DNA of 64,000 bases from contig CAVWQI010000008.1 in NCBI GenBank assembly GCA_963757185.1, forward strand, positions 62,001 to 126,000, given 5' to 3'. Within the stretch, counting starts at the first letter, position 1, and each line of letters begins with the position of its first letter. Positions 8,210 through 15,528 of this stretch are shown in pieces. Both the position numbers and the translations under genes were made by a program. Below the pieces are notes generated by a model. It saw nothing but the letters and a program-made list of their open reading frames with translations. It did not search any database and was not told where the DNA came from. This stretch comes from JAQBQB01 sp963757185 (lineage in GTDB: Bacteria > Gemmatimonadota > Gemmatimonadetes > Gemmatimonadales > Gemmatimonadaceae).

Positions 8210-9352
8210 GTGTACACCACCTGTCTCTTCTGCCACTCCGACCTCGGCGCGAACCACTTTTTGCCGACGTTTCCCGTCGGCCGCCGCCTCGCGTACGATG
8301 CGAAGAAGGGCAGACTGTGGGTGATTTGCACACGGTGCGGGCGGTGGAATCTCACTCCGCTCGAGGAGCGTTGGGAGGCGATCGACGAGTGTGAACGCCT
8401 CTTCCGCGGCACCCGTCTGCGGATGTCGACGGACAACGTCGGGCTCGCGCGCTTTCGCGGAGGGTTCGAGCTCGTGCGGATCGGACCCGCGCTTCTCCCC
8501 GAGATCGCGAGCTGGCGTTACGGCGCCCGACTCGCGCGCATCGAGCCCGATCACGAGCAGCAACGCGGGCTGATCACGCGCGGCGCTCGGCTCATCGTGC
8601 GCGGAATGGCCGGCGCGCTCGTTCACTACGCGCACGCGGTCGGTTTGAGCGATGAAGCGGTGCTGCGCATGCGCACGTTCCGTCGCGGCAACGGAATTCT
8701 GCTTCGCACTGGCGACGAGCGGGGGCATACGATAACGGTGCGCTACTCGCATTTGGGGGCCGCGGAGCTCGTGCGCCCCGAGCTGGATTCCCCCTGGCAG
8801 CTGCGCCTGCACCACGACAACGGCGTCGCGATTCTCGCCGAGTCGCCGGCGCTGCGCGTCGCCGGAAAGATGCTCGCCACGCTCAACCTCGGCGTCGCGA
8901 GCGGCGCCGAGGTGTCGCACGCGATCGCGAAGTTGGACGACGCGGGGGATCCGGAGGGCTACTTCACCCGAGTGGCGTCGCTCGCGATGCGGACGTCGTG
9001 GGGCCGATACCCCGACGCGCCGAAGCTGGAGGAGACTCCACCGAAAGGATCGTTCTCCGAACGCCTCGCGCTGCAGTTGGCGAATCGATCGTTCTGGGGG
9101 CGCGGTGGGACCGGGAGCGACGAGAAGACGCCTCTATATAGATTGCCGGCCGTCGATCGCCTCGCGCTGGAGATGGCGGCGAACGAAGACATCGAGCGGA
9201 AGGCGATGAAGGGCGAGCTCGATGCGCTCCATGCCGCATGGCAGGACGCCGAAGAGATCGCGGCGATCGCGGACGAGCTCTTCTCGGATGGAGTCCTCGA
9301 GGAGTTCAAGCGGCAGTACTACGACCGGATCGCGGCTGCCGAGGAATCGTAG
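8210..9352 (+). CDS. Zinc-ribbon protein of unknown function
   Basis: A 380-residue protein starting at GTG 8210. The N-terminus carries two CxxC knuckles (CLFC at residues 5-8 and CTRC at 40-43) separated by about 30 residues, a typical zinc ribbon. The rest is soluble with no signal or membrane helix. The C-terminal 80 residues are rich in Glu, Ala and Leu (LALEMAANEDIERKAMKGELDALHAAWQDAEEIAAIADELF) and probably helical, perhaps coiled coil. I do not recognise a family. Coding quality is good: codon use resembles its neighbours and it has no strong competing frame. It stands alone, followed by a palindromic repeat element 32 bp after its stop. Confidence 0.72.
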   Translation: MYTTCLFCHSDLGANHFLPTFPVGRRLAYDAKKGRLWVICTRCGRWNLTPLEERWEAIDECERLFRGTRLRMSTDNVGLARFRGGFELVRIGPALLPEIASWRYGARLARIEPDHEQQRGLITRGARLIVRGMAGALVHYAHAVGLSDEAVLRMRTFRRGNGILLRTGDERGHTITVRYSHLGAAELVRPELDSPWQLRLHHDNGVAILAESPALRVAGKMLATLNLGVASGAEVSHAIAKLDDAGDPEGYFTRVASLAMRTSWGRYPDAPKLEETPPKGSFSERLALQLANRSFWGRGGTGSDEKTPLYRLPAVDRLALEMAANEDIERKAMKGELDALHAAWQDAEEIAAIADELFSDGVLEEFKRQYYDRIAAAEES

Positions 9353-9384
9353 AGGACGAGCCGCTCTATCGCGCTGCCTTCTTG

Positions 9385-9632
9385 AACTACTCAACGCAGA
9401 GACGCAGAGGACGCAGAGACGCAGAGGGCACTGAGAGACAGTTAAGTGTCCTTGCGCAACGAGCCGGATTTTCTTGGGAACTGCCGCTCGGGAAGCCCCT
9501 CGGACCCTGGGACCTCCCTGCGCATTTGAAGCTCCCGGAGCGGGTTTCCCCAAAATATCCCGGCTCGTTGCGCGAGGAGCTCCCACTCCATGGCCATCCC
9601 CCTGCGTCTCTGCGTCTCTGCGTTGAGTAGTT
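9385..9632. repeat. Nested palindromic repeat element, copy A (full length)
   Basis: A 248-bp element with terminal inverted repeats: AACTACTCAACGCAGAGACG at the left end, and its near-complement ending TTGAGTAGTT at the right. Inside these sits a second inverted pair. The left inner arm (about 9455-9500) contains GCAACGAGCCGGATTTTC and CCGCTCGGGA. The right inner arm (about 9537-9577) contains GGAGCGGG and CGGCTCGTTGCGCG. The same two-tier layout occurs at 35172-35434 and 52542-52790, with reduced copies at 28976-29052 and 38013-38197. No protein is encoded. It abuts the broken gene tail at 9653. Confidence 0.88.
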
Positions 9633-9652
9633 GCAGTTTCTAGCGACGCCCG

Positions 9653-9860
9653 GTGTTCGCGGCTGCACAGCTTCAGCGTTCACGAATCGCCGAAGCGTTG
9701 GGGCGGCGAGAGGACGCGGTGTTCCACGCCACGCTGTTCAGGCGCGTGTACGAATCTCGCTCCGGCGGCGCAACGCGCGCAGCTGGACGAGGCCAGACAG
9801 CGGATCGAACGGCTCGGGGTCAACCTCGATTCCAGAAAGCCAAAAGCGTTGCCGGACTGA
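9653..9860 (+). pseudogene. Decayed 3' tail of a TPR-type protein gene
   Basis: From 9653 one frame reads FAAAQLQRSRIAEALGRREDAVFHATLFRRVYESRSG. A different frame then continues QRAQLDEARQRIERLGVNLDSRKPKALPD to a stop at 9858-9860. Joined, these resemble the last TPR helices of proteins such as the tails of Ser/Thr kinases of this group (alternating A/L/R helices, 'ALGRREDA' turn). The switch near 9770 implies a frameshift. The 5' part of the gene is missing, with a palindromic repeat in its place. I infer a truncated, frameshifted remnant; a chance open frame remains possible. Confidence 0.5.
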
Positions 9861-10012
9861 CGAGACCGGTGGACCGGGTCTCACCGGCGTCGGCGTCTAC
9901 CGAACGCAAGGGCCGCCACGCCCAGTCAAAGTGTCAGCGTTCGGGACGCAGCCGAGGTATTTTCGTGGAGCACCCCGGTGACCGGAAAGACGATCGATCG
10001 AGGAGGATGCTA

Positions 10013-10522
10013 GTGAGCAGCACGCGTGTTCAAGACCCGACCACCGCGTATCCGGATTACATCGTGGATCTGATCCACGAGTCCTACGCGGGCCCGGCGT
10101 GGCACGGCCCGTGTGTCGTCGAAGCGCTGGCCGGAGTAGACGCTGAAGCGGCGACAAAGCGGATCTCGCCGCATCGGCATTCGATCTGGGAGCTCGTGCT
10201 CCATTTGGCGCATGGCCGCCACCTGCTGATCGAGCGGCTGACGAACGAGAGCATTCAGCCTTTCCCGCGCCCTATTAAAGAACCCTGGTGGCCGGCGTCG
10301 CCGACCGATCTCAGCGAGACGGCTTGGCTCGTCGACCGTGACCTGCTGGACGACTATCAGGAACGCCTGCTCGCCGCCATCCGCGCCGCGACTCCGGAGC
10401 AGCTCGCCCGTGTGCCGGATCGCTCGGATACGCCAATCGCGCGACAACTGGTCGGAATGGCGCTGCACGACACGTACCACGCGGGGCAAATCAAGCTCAT
10501 AGCACTCGCGGCGGGCGTGTAA
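10013..10522 (+). CDS. DinB-like metal-binding protein
   Basis: A small four-helix-bundle protein of the DinB/YfiT superfamily, 169 residues. Members bind a metal through three histidines; many act as thiol-dependent transferases or remain unassigned. Candidate ligands are visible in ELVLHLAHGRHLL (around residue 60) and GMALHDTYHAGQIKLI (around 155), the latter being the usual C-terminal HxxxH site. The GTG at 10013 is preferred because AGGAGG lies 6 nt upstream (10001-10006). An ATG 6 nt earlier in the same frame is too close to that site. The gene stands alone, after the gene remnant. Confidence 0.82.
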   Translation: MSSTRVQDPTTAYPDYIVDLIHESYAGPAWHGPCVVEALAGVDAEAATKRISPHRHSIWELVLHLAHGRHLLIERLTNESIQPFPRPIKEPWWPASPTDLSETAWLVDRDLLDDYQERLLAAIRAATPEQLARVPDRSDTPIARQLVGMALHDTYHAGQIKLIALAAGV

Positions 10523-10676
10523 CGTCTTGCGCCACCGCCGCGGGCAGGTCTCGCACCGCGGCTGGTTGCTCGAGTGCAATGTTTTGTCTCACGCGGACCA
10601 TCGCCGTGGCGGGTATCACTGATAGGCACCGCGCGAAGGTGGGTATTACTTCGCTGGTGTTTCAGCCCTGTCTCAG

Positions 10677-12032
10677 ATGTCGACGAAAACTCCTACGCCG
10701 AACCCGATCGAGCGACGACGCTCGTCTCCAACGTCGCCCTCGTATCGTCGATTCGCCGCCGAGTCGATGTCGTCCATCGAGCGCGTCCTGGGGCGCTCGC
10801 GCTATGCCGAACGCGCCGGCGTCTTCAACAACGCCGAGATGGTGGTGTGGCAGTCCACCCGCCGCTTTTGGCTGGCGGGAGCGGTAGCCGCCGGCGGCAT
10901 CGCGCTGCGGCTCACCGGCTGGGCGCACGGACCGGTCTGGCCGATCCTCGCCATCGCGCCGGCGTACGTCATCTTCGTCGCGCTCCTGACGGTCGTCATT
11001 GAAAGACGCGAAAGAGTCACGCGCGTGGCGCTAATCATTCTCGCCCTCGCCGACGTCGCGGCGATCTACGCGACGGCGCTCCTCGTCACGAGTCCCTCGT
11101 ACTACGGCCGCGCGCTGCTCCTGAGCCTTCTGGCGTTTCAGTTGATGCAGATGTTCTTCCTCCGTTCGCCGGCGCTCACCATCGTCGTCGCGTCGTCGGC
11201 CGCGTACGTCGGCCTTCTGGTCGCCGCGGACCATCGAGGCATCTTCATCGACTGGCGCGAGCAGACGTGGATGCTGTCTGTCTTTCTCGTCGTCTCGTTC
11301 CACGGGATGATCCTCCAGGCGAGCGCCAACCAACGGCTGGCCGCATTGGTGGACCTCTTTGCCGCCGCGCAACGCGGCGACTTCACCCGCACGTTCGTTG
11401 AATCGCGCAATCGCGAGCCCGACGCCATCACCGTGCTCGGGCGCGCCTACAACCACATGCGCTCCGAGCTGGCCGAGATCGCGTTCACCGATAACCTGAC
11501 CAGCTGCCTCAATCGCAACGGCTTCGAGTACGCGCTCGATCAGATGATCGACGGCGCCGCGCGCGAACAAGAGGAGATCGCGATCCTCGCCGTCGACATC
11601 GATCACTTCAAGGGCATCAACGACTCGGCGGGGCATCTCGTGGGCGACATGGTACTGAGGGAAGTGGCGATGCTGCTGCTCGACGCGTCACGCGCTGGCG
11701 ACGTCGTCGGACGAGTGGGAGGAGAGGAGTTCGTGATACTCCTGCCCGGCGCGGACAGCGAGGCGGCCGGCGTGATCGCCGAGCGGCTGATGGATTCGAT
11801 TCGCTCGCACGCGTTCCGCATTCCGCAGGGCACCCGCCGAGTGACGATCAGCGTGGGGATCGCGTCGGAGCGGGTGACCGAGCCGCACGTCGCCGGAGCG
11901 CTCAGAGCTCGAGCAGATGAGGCGCTATACGTCGCGAAGCGATTAGGGCGAGATCGAGTGGTGCTGTGGGCGCCGGGAATGCGATCGAATGCGACGCCGC
12001 CTTATTCGAGAAGGGCGACGGCTTTCGGATAG
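10677..12032 (+). CDS. Membrane-bound diguanylate cyclase (GGDEF)
   Basis: Makes the second messenger cyclic di-GMP from two GTP. It has 451 residues. The first 215 contain about six hydrophobic helices (for example FWLAGAVAAGGIALRL, WPILAIAPAYVIFVALLTVVI, VALIILALADVAAIYATALLV), forming an uncharacterised membrane sensor region. A short linker follows, then the GGDEF domain from about residue 270 (AFTDNLTSCLNRNGFEYAL). The active-site motif is GGEEF at 348-352. RAGD lies five residues before it, in the position of the RxxD inhibitory site, so product feedback is likely. No EAL domain is present. It is followed 30 bp later by a 16-bp tandem array. Confidence 0.93.
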   Translation: MSTKTPTPNPIERRRSSPTSPSYRRFAAESMSSIERVLGRSRYAERAGVFNNAEMVVWQSTRRFWLAGAVAAGGIALRLTGWAHGPVWPILAIAPAYVIFVALLTVVIERRERVTRVALIILALADVAAIYATALLVTSPSYYGRALLLSLLAFQLMQMFFLRSPALTIVVASSAAYVGLLVAADHRGIFIDWREQTWMLSVFLVVSFHGMILQASANQRLAALVDLFAAAQRGDFTRTFVESRNREPDAITVLGRAYNHMRSELAEIAFTDNLTSCLNRNGFEYALDQMIDGAAREQEEIAILAVDIDHFKGINDSAGHLVGDMVLREVAMLLLDASRAGDVVGRVGGEEFVILLPGADSEAAGVIAERLMDSIRSHAFRIPQGTRRVTISVGIASERVTEPHVAGALRARADEALYVAKRLGRDRVVLWAPGMRSNATPPYSRRATAFG

Positions 12033-12061
12033 GGCGGAGATTCCCAACGGTGAAACCGCCA

Positions 12062-12413
12062 AACGGCGAAACTGGCGAACGGCGAGACTGGCGAACGGCG
12101 AGACTGGCGAACGGCGAGACTGGCGAACGGCGAGACTGGCGAACGGCGAGACTGGCGAACGGCGAGACTGGCGAACGGCGAGACTGGCGAACGGCGAAAC
12201 TGGCGAACGGCGAAACTGGCGAACGGCGAAACTGGCGAACGGCGAAACTGGCGAACGGCGAAACTGGCGAACGGCGAAACTGGCGAACGGCGAAACTGGC
12301 GAACGGCGAAACTGGCGAACGGCGAAACTGGCGAACGGCGAAACTGGCGAACGGCGAAACTGGCGAACGGCGAGACTACCGAACGGCGAGACTACCGAAC
12401 GGCGAGAAAAGCG
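12062..12413 (+). repeat. Homogeneous 16-bp minisatellite, 21 units plus a degenerate 22nd
   Basis: The unit is AACGGCGARACTGGCG. Units 2-8 carry GAGACT, while units 1 and 9-19 carry GAAACT. Units 20 and 21 end in ACTACCG, and the last partial unit (12398-12413) ends one base before the stop codon of the convergent gene. Because 16 is not a multiple of 3, all frames read through as the same 16-residue peptide repeat (GERRDWRTARLANGET); no such protein is believed real. Variant units are grouped in blocks, which suggests expansion by slippage or unequal exchange. Confidence 0.95.
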
Positions 12414-12932
12414 TCAGGCGCGTCGTCGGCCGGCCGCGCCGAGTCTTAGGCGATTCGGCGTTTGCGAATCGATGCGTTCTAGGGCCCACTCTGCCCGAAT
12501 ACGGATTCGCCGGTTTGGGTCCTCGACCATCCCGCGCAGCAGCGGAATCGCCTCCTTCTCCGAAGCACCGCGATCGCCCAACAGAATGATCGCCTTTTCA
12601 CGCGTGCGATCGTCGATTGAGCGCAAGTTTTCGATCAAGAAGGCCCTCGAGGCCGACTCGTCGAGCCGTTCGCCGCGGGGAACGTCGTGCTTGCAGAAGC
12701 GACAGAAGGTCGCGTCGGCGCGAATCGGCTCGGCGCAGACGGGGCAGGGACGAAACGCGTCGGCGCGCTCTGGCTCGTCGACGTCCTCGAGCATCAGTGC
12801 ATGCGGCAGCGCGACGACGAACAACGTCGTTCCGTAGAGCCACCACGCGAATCCGCTGCGCCCTTTTCGCTCGGCGATCAACGCCGGGATCGTACCGAGA
12901 AGGGGCAAGATTCCTGTAAATCCGAGAAGCAT
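12414..12932 (-). CDS. Membrane zinc-ribbon protein with HEAT-like repeats
   Basis: A 172-residue protein. Two hydrophobic helices at the N-terminus (residues 2-20 and 28-46) would anchor it in the inner membrane. A CPVC (62-65) and CRFC (77-80) pair forms a zinc ribbon. The C-terminal third (REKAIILLGDRGASEKEAIPLLRGMVEDPNRRIRIRAEWALERI) is a HEAT-like repeat pair. Function is unknown; the layout suggests a scaffold. The last residues (RLRLGAAGRRRA) run up to the edge of the 16-bp array, so the array may have reshaped its C-terminus. It is downstream of the Yip1 gene on the same strand, about 50 bp away. Confidence 0.75.
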   Translation of the reverse strand: MLLGFTGILPLLGTIPALIAERKGRSGFAWWLYGTTLFVVALPHALMLEDVDEPERADAFRPCPVCAEPIRADATFCRFCKHDVPRGERLDESASRAFLIENLRSIDDRTREKAIILLGDRGASEKEAIPLLRGMVEDPNRRIRIRAEWALERIDSQTPNRLRLGAAGRRRA

Positions 12933-12983
12933 TGAACTGATCCGGCTTGCGGCCGACTGCCGATCGGCCGCAAGCCGAAGCCG

Positions 12984-13736
12984 CTACATGGACATGTAGG
13001 CCTGACGCAGCGCGGGCAGCGCGCCGATGAGCCACATGAGGACCCCGAAGATCGTCGCGCGGCCCTTGCTCACCTTGCCGGTCACGTAAAGGCCGACCGC
13101 CAAAAGGATCGTCACCCAGATCGTTATCAAGTCCAATCGACCCAGGAACTGGTACGTGATCGGACTTGGCTGGTCTGGCGCGAAGAAGCGGGCGGGGCTG
13201 AGCGAGATCGACATCTGGCCGGTGAGACTCGCCGGGTCCATGAGCAATCCTTGAACGCCCCCGAGGACGCTGCCGATCACGCGCGGCATGTACGACCAGG
13301 CGGCGACGACCAGCGCGGCGTGGAAGGTCTGCGCCGAGCCGACGAGCTTGCCGACGAGCCACGAGACGGTCCCGACGACGAGGATCGTGATGAACATGAT
13401 GACCGTGAGGCCGTAGCGAGTGACCGCCTCGCTGGCGGTCTTCATTTTCGCCATGGTCTCGGGATTCAGCTGCGGATTCTGCGCCGCGGCCTTGGCCATG
13501 CCACGCGTGAACTCGGCGTCGAAAATCGGCTCGAGCTGGTTGAACGTCGCGAAGAAGATGACGCCGATCGCGATCGATACGAAAAGCAGCGGAGGCCAGA
13601 CGCTCTTGTTCTCGTTTCGTCGAAAGACCGCCGCCGGCGAGAAGAAGATGTCGATCAGGTCTTCCCAGAACGAAGCCTTCTGAGGCGCCGCGGGTGCGGT
13701 CGAAGCCGGAGCAGCGACGGATGACGGTTCGGTCAT
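12984..13736 (-). CDS. Yip1-domain integral membrane protein
   Basis: A 250-residue protein with a Pro/Ala-rich cytoplasmic N-terminus (residues 1-22) and then about five membrane helices: WPPLLFVSIAIGVIFFATF, YGLTVIMFITILVVGTVSWLVGKLVG, FHAALVVAAWSYMPRVIGSVLG, LITIWVTILLAVGLYVTG and ATIFGVLMWLIGALPAL. The layout FWEDLIDIFFSPAAVFRR plus the helical bundle matches the bacterial Yip1 family, which has no settled function. It lies 90 bp downstream of the slipin gene on the same strand; that gap has low-complexity GTGCGGGG repeats. Confidence 0.85.
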   Translation of the reverse strand: MTEPSSVAAPASTAPAAPQKASFWEDLIDIFFSPAAVFRRNENKSVWPPLLFVSIAIGVIFFATFNQLEPIFDAEFTRGMAKAAAQNPQLNPETMAKMKTASEAVTRYGLTVIMFITILVVGTVSWLVGKLVGSAQTFHAALVVAAWSYMPRVIGSVLGGVQGLLMDPASLTGQMSISLSPARFFAPDQPSPITYQFLGRLDLITIWVTILLAVGLYVTGKVSKGRATIFGVLMWLIGALPALRQAYMSM

Positions 13737-13826
13737 GGCTGTATCCCGAAGAGGAGTGCGGGGTGCGGAGGCGGTGTGCGGGGACCCACCGGGCAGTGTG
13801 CGGGGAGGGCGCCCGGCCGGCGGCGG

Positions 13827-14756
13827 TCAGGTGCCTTGTCCCTGGCTCAACTTAGTCTGCTGCGCGGCGGCGGCCCCTAGCAAGCCCCCGAGCCCCATGG
13901 ACTCGACGGCCGTGCTGGGCACGAGCATCAGCGCGCCTTTCTCCTTCAAACCTTCGTACAGGATGTTCATCGCGCGCAGATGCAGCGCGGTGGGGTTGTC
14001 GTGATACGAGACCGACGCTTGCTGGAAGAGATGGGCGATCTCCACTTCCGCCTCGCCGAGGATGATGCGGGCCGCTTTCTCGCGCGACGCCTGCGCCTCG
14101 CGCGACATGGCGTCTTGCAGCGACGCCGGAATGATGACGTCGCGCATCTCGACCGACTGGACCGTCACGCCCCACGGCGTGCAGCGCTCGTCGATGAGCT
14201 TCTGCAGGTCGGCCTCGATCTGCTCCCGTCCACGCAACAACTCGCTCAGCGACGTGCGGCCGATGATGTCGCGGAGCGCGGTCTGCGCTGCCCAGCTCAC
14301 GGCGCGCGCGTAGTCCTGCACCTCCAGCGCGGCCTTCTCGGGATCGTAGACCATCCAGAAGAGCACCGCGTCGACGTTCACCGGCACTGTGTCCGAGGTG
14401 AGCGTCTCCTCGGCGTTGAAGTTGGTGGTGATGACGCGCTGGTCGATCCACGACGAGACGGTGTCGATGAGCGGGATGATCCAGAAGAGCCCCGGCCCGC
14501 GAAGTCCGTCGTACTTCCCGAGGCGCAACACGACGGCGCGCTCCCACTGTCGGGCGATGCGCGGCGACAGCATGAGGATCAAGCCGACGACGATCCCGAC
14601 GATGATGCCGTGCGGGCTCTTTTGGGCCGCGCTCACCGCGAACCCGGCGCCGATCGACACGAGCAGCACCAACGCGGCGACGATGTTGAATCGCGCGTTC
14701 ACTTGCGGGGACTGCTGCTGCGGGCGCGCGGCGCGGGATTTCGTTTTCTTGGGCAT
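13827..14756 (-). CDS. Slipin / SPFH (band 7) membrane protein
   Basis: Prohibitin/stomatin-like protein, 309 residues, thought to form oligomeric membrane microdomains and to influence membrane proteases or fluidity. After a basic, Gln-rich N-terminus come two hydrophobic stretches (about residues 24-42 and 50-66). The SPFH domain follows from about 70 to 250: ERAVVLRLGKYDGLRGPGLFWIIPLIDTV is the diagnostic start, and IGRTSLSELLRGREQIE and GVTVQSVEMRDVIIP are typical. The Ala/Gln-rich C-terminus is probably coiled coil. Its ATG lies one base after the GntR stop (TGACATG), so the pair is translationally coupled. A membrane-stress role under GntR control is inference from operon structure. Confidence 0.93.
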   Translation of the reverse strand: MPKKTKSRAARPQQQSPQVNARFNIVAALVLLVSIGAGFAVSAAQKSPHGIIVGIVVGLILMLSPRIARQWERAVVLRLGKYDGLRGPGLFWIIPLIDTVSSWIDQRVITTNFNAEETLTSDTVPVNVDAVLFWMVYDPEKAALEVQDYARAVSWAAQTALRDIIGRTSLSELLRGREQIEADLQKLIDERCTPWGVTVQSVEMRDVIIPASLQDAMSREAQASREKAARIILGEAEVEIAHLFQQASVSYHDNPTALHLRAMNILYEGLKEKGALMLVPSTAVESMGLGGLLGAAAAQQTKLSQGQGT

Positions 14757-14757
14757 G

Positions 14758-15165
14758 TCAGGTCTTCTCCTTGGTGGTGCGAGACGTCTCGAGCCCCTGG
14801 AGGTACTCCACGATCTCGGGGAGCGAGATGCCGATCGCCGACGCGTCAGCCAGCAGACGGTCGACGAGTGGCCGCAACTGCCGATCGCGTTCGCGACGCG
14901 CAGTCGCGGCCTTGGGGGTGGGTGTAGGCGGTGACGCGAGCACGAATGTGCCGACGCCCCTTTGGGTGGCGAGCACGCCCGACCTCTCCAGCTCGGCGTA
15001 AACCTTGGCGACGGTGTTGGCGTTCACTCTGAGGTCCACGGCGAGCTGGCGCACGGTCGGCAGGCGGTCGCCGACGGCGAGCATACCCTGCGCGATCGCC
15101 GCACGGATGCTGCGATCGAGTTGCGCATAGATGGGAGTCGGATCGTTCGAGTTGACCGCAAACAC
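14758..15165 (-). CDS. GntR-family regulator, YtrA-like, autoregulatory
   Basis: A 135-residue repressor. The winged helix occupies residues about 10-78 (PIYAQLDRSIRAAIAQGMLAVGDRLPTVRQLAVDLRVNANTVAKVYAELERSGVLATQRGVGTFV), the classic GntR N-terminal domain. The short C-terminal helical part (about 50 residues) is the YtrA pattern rather than a ligand-binding FCD or UTRA domain. It starts at GTG 15165. The promoter places transcription initiation only a few bases before that codon, so the mRNA is probably leaderless. A perfect 12-bp palindrome between -10 and -35 is the likely operator. It is first in an operon with slipin. Confidence 0.9.
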   Translation of the reverse strand: MFAVNSNDPTPIYAQLDRSIRAAIAQGMLAVGDRLPTVRQLAVDLRVNANTVAKVYAELERSGVLATQRGVGTFVLASPPTPTPKAATARRERDRQLRPLVDRLLADASAIGISLPEIVEYLQGLETSRTTKEKT

Positions 15166-15174
15166 AGTAATACG

Positions 15175-15203
15175 ATTGTACTAGTACAGTAGGACAATAT
15201 CAA
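15175..15203 (-). promoter_or_regulatory. Promoter and GntR operator of the GntR-slipin operon
   Basis: On the minus strand, -35 TTGATA (15203-15198) and -10 TACAAT (15180-15175) are separated by exactly 17 bp. The perfect palindrome TGTACTAGTACA (15177-15188) overlaps the -10 and the spacer, where a bound repressor would block polymerase. Expected initiation is near 15168, about 3 nt from the GTG start at 15165. The sequence matches are direct; that the operator is bound by the adjacent YtrA-like regulator is inferred from position and from the family's TAC-rich dyads. Confidence 0.78.
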
Positions 15204-15210
15204 GTAACGG

Positions 15211-15350
15211 GTGGACCGGTGGACCGGTGGACCGGTGGACCGGTGGACCGGGTGGTACTGGGTGGTACCGGGTGGTACTGGGTGGTACCGGGTGGTACCG
15301 GGTGGTACCGGGTGGTACCGGGTGGTACCGGGTGGTACCGGGTTGACCGG
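15211..15350. repeat. GTGGACCGG (9-bp) and GGTGGTACCG (10-bp) tandem array
   Basis: Five units of GTGGACCGG pass into nine units of GGTGGTACCG/GGTGGTACTG (15251-15340), then one GGTTGACCGG. The array begins just upstream of the GntR promoter. Its complement appears as a second array at 15478-15527, so the two form long inverted arms around 127 bp. Related arrays lie at 20049-20086, and there is a single copy near 9866. Confidence 0.93.
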
Positions 15351-15385
15351 GTGGCTTGAGCTTCGAATCGAAACGCTAGGCAACA

Positions 15386-15418
15386 CAAAGGGCGGTTCCC
15401 CCCGCGGAGACCGCCCTT
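15386..15418 (-). terminator. Intrinsic terminator of the HEAT operon
   Basis: On the minus strand AAGGGCGGT pairs with ACCGCCCTT around a 13-nt loop and is followed by TTTGTGTT. It sits downstream of the last HEAT gene (stop at 15529) and upstream of the GntR promoter, the right place to insulate the two operons. The U-tract is imperfect. Confidence 0.5.
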
Positions 15419-15477
15419 CATGCCCAACCGTCTGATGTCTGCGTTCCGACTTCTGTCGCCTGGCCCTCTTGCTCTTA

Positions 15478-15527
15478 CCGGTCCACCGGTCCACCGGTCC
15501 ACCGGTCCACCGGTCCAGCCGTCCACC
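15478..15527. repeat. CCGGTCCAC array, inverted arm of the 15211 repeat
   Basis: About five units of CCGGTCCAC, the complement of the 9-bp unit at 15211, end two bases before the stop codon of the HEAT gene. With the left array it can form a very long cruciform or RNA stem that brackets the terminator hairpin. Confidence 0.9.
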
Positions 15528-15528
15528 C

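Noticed and set aside
12062..12413. CRISPR-like array
   Set aside because: The 16-bp units are directly adjacent with no spacers and no cas genes are near; it is a minisatellite.
11966..12837. Long reading frames across the 16-bp array
   Set aside because: All frames stay open only because the array has no stop in any phase; the peptide is a pure repeat and flanking parts are antisense to a real gene.
15211..15435. Small protein of WTGGPVDRW/WYRVVPGGTG repeats
   Set aside because: It is a translation of the 9/10-bp DNA repeat, with no ribosome site and no non-repeat domain.
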